From Betaproteobacteria bacterium (GTDB lineage: Bacteria; Pseudomonadota; Gammaproteobacteria; Burkholderiales; Burkholderiaceae_C): a stretch of DNA of 13,262 nucleotides. Position numbers and translations under genes: made by a program. The stretch spans positions 1 through 13,262 of the forward strand of contig VBDL01000003.1 in NCBI GenBank assembly GCA_005884255.1, given 5' to 3'. Below are positions 6,834-13,262 of this stretch, in pieces. Below the pieces are notes generated by a model. That model was not told the DNA's origin. It worked only from the letters and a program-made list of their open reading frames with translations, and ran no database searches. Position 1 is the first letter of the stretch, and each line of letters opens with the position of its first letter.

Positions 6834-7127
6834 ATGAAAGACGACCCCATCGATTCGATCCACAACCACCACGAGCGGGCCGTCTTCGCACTGATCACCG
6901 AGGCCGCGCCGCGCTACCCGCACCTGGGTGGCAGCCGCGAGCTGCTCGCCGACGTGGCCTGCGTGGCGCTGAACCGGCTGCCGCCGCGCTACATCCGCCA
7001 CGAGGTCGACTTCTCCTTCTATCTCTCCGACAAGGAGCGCAACGAGACCGAGAAGGCCCTGGCCGAAGCAGTCAAATTTGCCTTCGAGTTCGTGCAAGCC
7101 CGCGTGGCGATGCGCGCTCGAGGCTAG
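6834..7127 (+). CDS. Late competence development ComFB-family protein
   Basis: A 97-residue acidic/basic soluble protein. Near its N terminus it has the NHHERAVFALITEAAP helix, and in the centre DVACVALNRLPPRYIRHEVDF, the hallmark of the ComFB family (aspartate-ala-cys block, then ALNxLPPxY). It ends in a long amphipathic helix (KERNETEKALAEAVKFAFEFV). ComFB was named from the Bacillus comF competence operon. Family members have more recently been described as cyclic-dinucleotide receptors (from memory). Nothing in the sequence tells which ligand, if any, this one binds. The start is supported by a purine-rich GGTGAGAGG before the ATG. It lies 69 bases after nadC in the same direction, so it may be cotranscribed with nadAC. 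Its stop codon interlocks with that of nadB on the other strand (4-base overlap, 7124-7127). Confidence 0.85.
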   Translation: MKDDPIDSIHNHHERAVFALITEAAPRYPHLGGSRELLADVACVALNRLPPRYIRHEVDFSFYLSDKERNETEKALAEAVKFAFEFVQARVAMRARG

Positions 7128-8746
7128 ACACTGTCAGGCCGGCGGCGCGCGGTACGCGTCAGCACGGTCGGGAAGCTCACCGGCAGCGTCTCCGGGAAGT
7201 CGCGGCTGTAGTGCAGGCCACGGCTCTCGTGGCGGCGCAGCGCCGAGCGCACGATGAGCTTGGCGCAACCCACCAGATTGCGCAGCTCCAGCAGGTCACG
7301 CGTGACGCGGAAGTTCGCGTAGTAGTCGTCGATCTCGTCCTGCAGCAGCTTGATGCGATGCAGTGCGCGCTCCAGCCGCTTCGTGGTGCGCACGATGCCG
7401 ACGTAATTCCACATCACCAGGCGCAGCTCGTCCCAGTTGTGCGAGATGACGACCTGCTCGTCGGCATCCTCGACCTGGCTCTCGTCCCACGCCGGCAGTT
7501 CGGCCGGCAACGCGCCATCGACGCGGGCAATTTCCTTGGCGCAGGTGCGGCCCAGCACCACGCATTCGAGCAGCGAGTTGCTGGCCAAACGGTTCGCGCC
7601 GTGCAGGCCGGTGTAGCTGGTCTCGCCCACCGCATACAGGCCCGGCAGGTCGCTGCGGCCGAGCAGGTCACTGACCACACCGCCGCAGGTGTAGTGCGCT
7701 GCCGGCACCACCGGGATCGGCTGCCTCGCGATGTCGATGCCGAGCTTGAGGCAGCGCGCGTGGATGGTCGGGAAGTGCTCCTTGAGGAAGGCCTCGCCGA
7801 GGTGCGTGGCATCGAGGTGCACGAAATCCAGGCCGTGCTTTTTCATCTCGAAGTCGATCGCCCGGGCCACGATGTCGCGGGGTGCGAGCTCCGCACGCTC
7901 GTCGTGCGCCGGCATGAAGCGTGTGCCATCGGGCAACTTCAGCAACCCGCCCTCACCGCGCATTGCTTCCGTGATGAGGAAACTGCGCTCTTGCGGGTGG
8001 TACAGGCAGGTCGGGTGGAACTGGATGAACTCCATGTTCGCCACACGGCAGCCGGCGCGCCAGGCCATCGCGATGCCATCCCCGGTGGCCGTGTCGGGGT
8101 TGGTCGTGTAGCGATAGACCTTGCCGGCGCCACCGGTGGCCAGCACCACGGCGCTGGCGGCCAGCGTCTCGACGCGCTGGCCGTCGATGTCCAGCGCATA
8201 GACGCCGTAGCAGCGCGGCGTCTCGTTGCGCCGGAGGTGGCGCGAGGTCACGAGGTCGACCGCCATCCAGCGCTCGCGCATCGTGATGTTGGGATGCGCC
8301 CTCGCCTGTGCGAGCAGCGCCTCGTGGATGGCCTTGCCGGTGGCATCGGCCGCGTGCGCGATACGCCGCACCGCATGGCCGCCTTCGCGCGTCAGGTGCA
8401 GGCCCAGCGGCCCTTCGGGGTCGGGCGAGAACGGCACGCCGCGCTCGACCAGCCATTCGACGGCGCGCGCGCTGTGCTCGGCGATGAAGCGCGCGGTGTT
8501 CTCGTCGACCAGGCCGGCTCCGGCATCCTGCGTGTCTCGCACGTGCGATTCGACGCTGTCGTCGCTGCCCAGCACGCCGACGATGCCGCCCTGCGCCCAC
8601 GCGGTGGCCGCTTCGTCGAGATTGCGCTTGGCCAGCACGATCACCGGCCGCTCCTCGGCCAGGTGCAGCGCCACCGTCAGGCCGGCCAGCCCGGCTCCGA
8701 TGATGACGACGGGCAAGCCGGACGGCGCGGCGCGTTTTGCGGGCAT
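7124..8746 (-). CDS. nadB: L-aspartate oxidase NadB
   Basis: An FAD enzyme that oxidises L-aspartate to iminoaspartate using oxygen or fumarate and passes the unstable product to NadA. The protein has 540 residues, the same length as E. coli NadB, and its numbering is in register. All five residues known for the E. coli active site are present: E121, H244 (FHPTCLYHP), R290 (RDIVARAID), H351 (AAHYTCGGV) and R386 (GANRLASNSLLEC). The FAD-binding GAGLAG is at 17-22, and the C-terminal helical domain is complete. The ATG at 8746 gives this exact register; no clear ribosome binding site precedes it. Unlike nadA and nadC it is on the minus strand and converges on the comFB-like gene with overlapping stops, so it must be expressed from its own promoter in the gap with paralogue B (8747-8892). 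Confidence 0.98.
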   Translation of the reverse strand: MPAKRAAPSGLPVVIIGAGLAGLTVALHLAEERPVIVLAKRNLDEAATAWAQGGIVGVLGSDDSVESHVRDTQDAGAGLVDENTARFIAEHSARAVEWLVERGVPFSPDPEGPLGLHLTREGGHAVRRIAHAADATGKAIHEALLAQARAHPNITMRERWMAVDLVTSRHLRRNETPRCYGVYALDIDGQRVETLAASAVVLATGGAGKVYRYTTNPDTATGDGIAMAWRAGCRVANMEFIQFHPTCLYHPQERSFLITEAMRGEGGLLKLPDGTRFMPAHDERAELAPRDIVARAIDFEMKKHGLDFVHLDATHLGEAFLKEHFPTIHARCLKLGIDIARQPIPVVPAAHYTCGGVVSDLLGRSDLPGLYAVGETSYTGLHGANRLASNSLLECVVLGRTCAKEIARVDGALPAELPAWDESQVEDADEQVVISHNWDELRLVMWNYVGIVRTTKRLERALHRIKLLQDEIDDYYANFRVTRDLLELRNLVGCAKLIVRSALRRHESRGLHYSRDFPETLPVSFPTVLTRTARRRPDSV

Positions 8747-8773
8747 GGGGTAGGCAATGGTGGCGGTGAGGCG

Positions 8774-8779
8774 ATTCTA
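8774..8779 (-). promoter_or_regulatory. Candidate -10 box for nadB
   Basis: On the minus strand the sequence reads TAGAAT, five of six matches to the -10 consensus. It lies 27 bases before the nadB ATG, giving an expected leader of about 20 bases. The -35 region is poor (the nearest TTG, in TTGGCC at 8794-8799, gives only a 14-base spacer), so either an activator or a loose -35 must be assumed. Confidence 0.35.
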
Positions 8780-8867
8780 AGGAGCCACGGCACGGCCAAG
8801 CCCTCTTCATGGGGATAGCCTCAGCCTGGCGTGGAAGCATGCGCACCAACGAAGCTCCTCGACGGTC

Positions 8868-8873
8868 TACACT
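8868..8873 (+). promoter_or_regulatory. Candidate -10 box for paralogue B
   Basis: TACACT within CTACACTG lies 19 bases before the ATG at 8893. The same eight bases occur ahead of paralogue A (3426-3433). No convincing -35 is present. If real, transcription starts near 8880, which would rule out the earlier in-frame ATGs at 8809 and 8839 as starts for the next gene. Confidence 0.3.
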
Positions 8874-8892
8874 GCGTTCAGAGTTCGCCGCC

Positions 8893-10199
8893 ATGCCCAA
8901 GCCGATTCACGAGATGTCTTCCTGGAACGCGACGGCCCAGCCGCCGCGCGAGCCCGACGAGGACTATTGGCCTGCCACGCGCCAGATCCCCGGCGCTGCC
9001 ACGCAATTCGTGCGCGACAAGGAGGACTACCTCGAAAACCTGTCGCGCGACATCGGCCGCAAGGTCGGGCCCGACCAGTACGAGCTGTTCGTCTCCTGCG
9101 ATCCCGCCGAGGCCATGCAGCTGCAGGTGGAGCACCTGCACCCGGAATTCATTGCGGTGCACGACATCGGTACCACCTCATCGCGCCGCCTGCTCGCCGG
9201 CCTCGCCGCGGCCAGCGGGCGCGCGACGCAGAAGCTGGTGATTCGCCGCCAGGGCTATGGCATGGCGCTGGCGTCGCTGGATTTCGTCGAGCTGCCCACG
9301 ACCCAGGGCCCGCCGCTGCGCCTGTACACCACCGAGGTCGATGCCGACACACATCAGCGCCATGCGCTCGCCCACATCCTGCTGGGCCACAGCCGGCTCG
9401 GCGTGGTGATGGTCGGCGACCTGCCCGCACATGCGCTGGCCGCCGCGATGCAGCCACTGCGCGACGCGATGCAGAAGGGCCCATGGCCCGGGCGCAACCT
9501 GTTGATGCTGCCGTTGTCGCTGTCGGGGGCGCTGACCGGCCAGGTCGCGCAGCTCGGCAGTGCGATCGGCGTCACCGTTCGCACCACGCCGCCGGTGACG
9601 CGCCCCGCGGAGGCCTGGGCCTTCATCGCCGGCACCTGGGCGCGGCTGCGCGAGCAGCTAGGAAGTCTGGGCACCACCTTGCCGGAAATCGCCAGCGCTC
9701 AGGCCGCGGCTGCAGCACAGCCGCAGTCGACCACGGCCTTCGCACAAAGCGCCCCGGCGCCGCTGGAGATGCGGGCGATGCCCGCGGTGCCGCAGCGCAG
9801 CACGCCCGCTGCCACGCAGCCGATGGGCGCACGCGAGGCGCTGCTGCTGCGCTATACGCGGCGCTGCCTGGAGATCAAGGGCATGCAAAGCGTGTGCGTG
9901 TTCGATGTGGCCGCGCAGAAGCCGCTCGCCCACGCCGGCGCACGACCGGGGCCGGCGTCACTCGCGTCGCAGGGCGCGGCGCTGCAGGCCGCGATGTCCG
10001 CTGCCGGTGGCGTGCTCGGCCTGAGCAGCGGCACGGTGGATGCAGCGATGACGCTCGACACCCACCACCTGCTGCTGCGCGCGGTGCCCGGGCACGCGGG
10101 GCTGCTGCTGCATGCGGTGCTCGACAAGGCCACGTCGAACCTGACGCTGGCGCGGCTGCAGCTCGGCCGCCTCGATGCCGTGCTCGAGGAACCCTCGCC

Positions 10200-10203
<4 letters not shown>
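8893..10203 (+). CDS. Uncharacterised two-domain protein with roadblock/LC7-like C terminus (paralogue B)
   Basis: A 436-residue soluble protein without signal peptide or membrane helix. Its blocks parallel those of the gene at 3465. LFVSCDPAEAM matches LFVTGSPATAM. LAAASGRATQKLVIRRQ matches LSDASGQPIERLQLREQ. LGVVMVGDL (beta core, V171-G175) matches MTVVIVGPM at V167-G171. WAFIAGTWARLREQ matches WNSLLGMWGEVRN. An Ala/Gln/Pro-rich linker covers about 267-310. The C-terminal domain (312-436: LEIKGMQSVCVFDVAAQKPLA, then LLLHAVLDKATSNLTLARLQL) fits a roadblock/LC7-like fold, inferred by eye. The paralogue relation is supported by colinear blocks rather than high identity. ATG 8893 is preferred over the in-frame ATGs at 8809, 8839 and 8914, none of which has a good ribosome binding site. 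The gene is divergent from nadB and convergent with clpB, overlapping the clpB stop by four bases. Function unknown. Confidence 0.83.
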
Positions 10204-12759
<2,556 letters not shown>

Positions 12760-12784
12760 GGCCAGATCCTTTGACTTGCCAACG

Positions 12785-12813
12785 AGATGAGGGAGGCTCA
12801 GGGCGATTTCAAG
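12785..12813 (-). promoter_or_regulatory. Sigma-32 (RpoH) heat-shock promoter of clpB
   Basis: On the minus strand, CTTGAAA (12813-12807) is followed after 14 bases by CCTCATCT (12792-12785). The consensus is CTTGAAA, 11-16 bases, CCCCATNT, so the -35 is perfect and the -10 has one mismatch. Transcription would begin near 12778, leaving a leader of about 18 bases with the AAAGGA ribosome binding site (12772-12767). The -35 lies inside the last codons of the upstream acyl-CoA synthetase gene, and the spacer contains that gene's stop codon. Confidence 0.8.
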
Positions 12814-13262
12814 CGCAGCCGGGCAGCGATGTCCTGCGCCAAATCAAGCTTGCGCACCTTGCCCAGCGCCGTCTTTGGCAGCGAATCGACGATCACGATG
12901 TGCTGCGGCTGCTTGTAGCGGGCGAGCCGCCTTTCGAAGCGGGCAGACAGCGTGCCGGGGTCGATGCTGCGCCCGGCGCGCGGCACCACCGCCAGAACCG
13001 GCACCTCGCCCCAGCGCGCGTCGGGCACGCCGACCACCGCCGCCTCTGCGATGTCCGGGTGGTCGGCCAGCAGGTTCTCGATCTCCGCCGGGTAGATGTT
13101 CTCGCCGCCGGAAACCATCATGTCCTTGCTGCGGCCGACGATCTCGATGAAGCCTTGTGCATCGACGCGGCCGAGGTCGCCGGAGTGGAACCAGCCGTCG
13201 CTGAAGTTCTCGGCGCCTGGCTCGCGGTGGTAGCCGCGCATCACGTTCGGGCCGAGGATCCA
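12798..13262 (-). CDS. AMP-dependent acyl-CoA synthetase, C-terminal part (5' end outside window)
   Basis: The frame is open from the right edge to a TGA at 12800-12798, giving the last 154 residues. It begins WILGPNVMRGY, then GWFHSGDLG (the A7 motif, whose aspartate binds the AMP ribose). GRSKDMMVSGGENIYP (A8 hinge) follows, and then the small C-terminal domain with EAAVVGVPDARWGEVP and PKTALGKVRK (A10, with the catalytic lysine of the adenylation half-reaction). These enzymes form acyl-AMP and then acyl-CoA. The substrate-binding part is outside the window, so chain length or aromatic substrate cannot be assigned. It lies 38 bases upstream of clpB on the same strand. Because clpB has its own heat-shock promoter across this gene's end, the two are probably regulated apart. 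Confidence 0.93.
   Translation of the reverse strand, partial: WILGPNVMRGYHREPGAENFSDGWFHSGDLGRVDAQGFIEIVGRSKDMMVSGGENIYPAEIENLLADHPDIAEAAVVGVPDARWGEVPVLAVVPRAGRSIDPGTLSARFERRLARYKQPQHIVIVDSLPKTALGKVRKLDLAQDIAARLRLKSP

Noticed and set aside
6785..8818. 677-codon plus-strand frame opposite nadB
   Set aside because: Mirror frame of nadB; it also overlaps the ComFB gene in another frame and has no motifs.
8809..8892. Earlier starts (8809, 8839) for paralogue B
   Set aside because: The added residues look like translated intergenic sequence, overlap the nadB promoter area and have no ribosome binding site.

Overview
The window looks like chromosomal DNA of a high-GC betaproteobacterium, most likely a Burkholderiales member of the Rubrivivax/Ideonella/Leptothrix type. 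This is inferred from the uniformly GC-rich codon use, from NadA, NadC, NadB and ClpB sequences that read as close betaproteobacterial orthologues, and from long mirror-image open frames opposite real genes. There are no RNA genes, insertion sequences, CRISPR arrays or phage genes, and no part stands out as recently acquired. Nearly all the DNA is coding. The longest gaps between genes are about 100-150 bases (2470-2580, 3334-3464, 4686-4782, 8747-8892).

Left part (1-3333). A thiamine-diphosphate (acetolactate synthase-like) enzyme runs off the left edge. It is coupled by an ATGA overlap to an MFS transporter of the fosmidomycin-resistance (Fsr) type, both on the minus strand. An AraC-family regulator is divergent from them and is the obvious candidate regulator. 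Its start codon is unclear.

Central part (3465-10203). This holds the de novo NAD module. nadA and nadC (TGATG overlap) are followed by a small ComFB-family gene, all on the plus strand. nadB lies on the minus strand and converges on comFB, with interlocked stop codons. NadB oxidises aspartate to iminoaspartate, NadA condenses that with dihydroxyacetone phosphate to quinolinate, and NadC converts quinolinate to nicotinate mononucleotide, so the three genes together cover aspartate to NaMN. The nadA leader carries a perfect 19-bp palindrome just before the start codon. The module is bracketed by two uncharacterised plus-strand genes (3465-4685 and 8893-10203) that appear to be full-length distant paralogues of each other. 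Each has an N-terminal region, a beta-strand core, an Ala/Pro-rich linker and a roadblock/LC7-like C-terminal domain.

Right part (10200-13262). On the minus strand is clpB, the disaggregase, preceded by a very good sigma-32 heat-shock promoter and a good ribosome binding site. Its reading frame is broken by what looks like a 35-base deletion immediately before the Walker B motif of the first ATPase domain. Upstream of it, the C-terminal part of an AMP-dependent acyl-CoA synthetase enters from the right edge, and the heat-shock promoter straddles the end of that gene.

Most interesting points: the broken clpB behind an intact heat-shock promoter; the paralogous roadblock-like pair around the NAD genes; the nadA leader palindrome; ComFB inside the NAD cluster; and two successive convergent gene pairs that overlap by their stop codons with no visible terminator.
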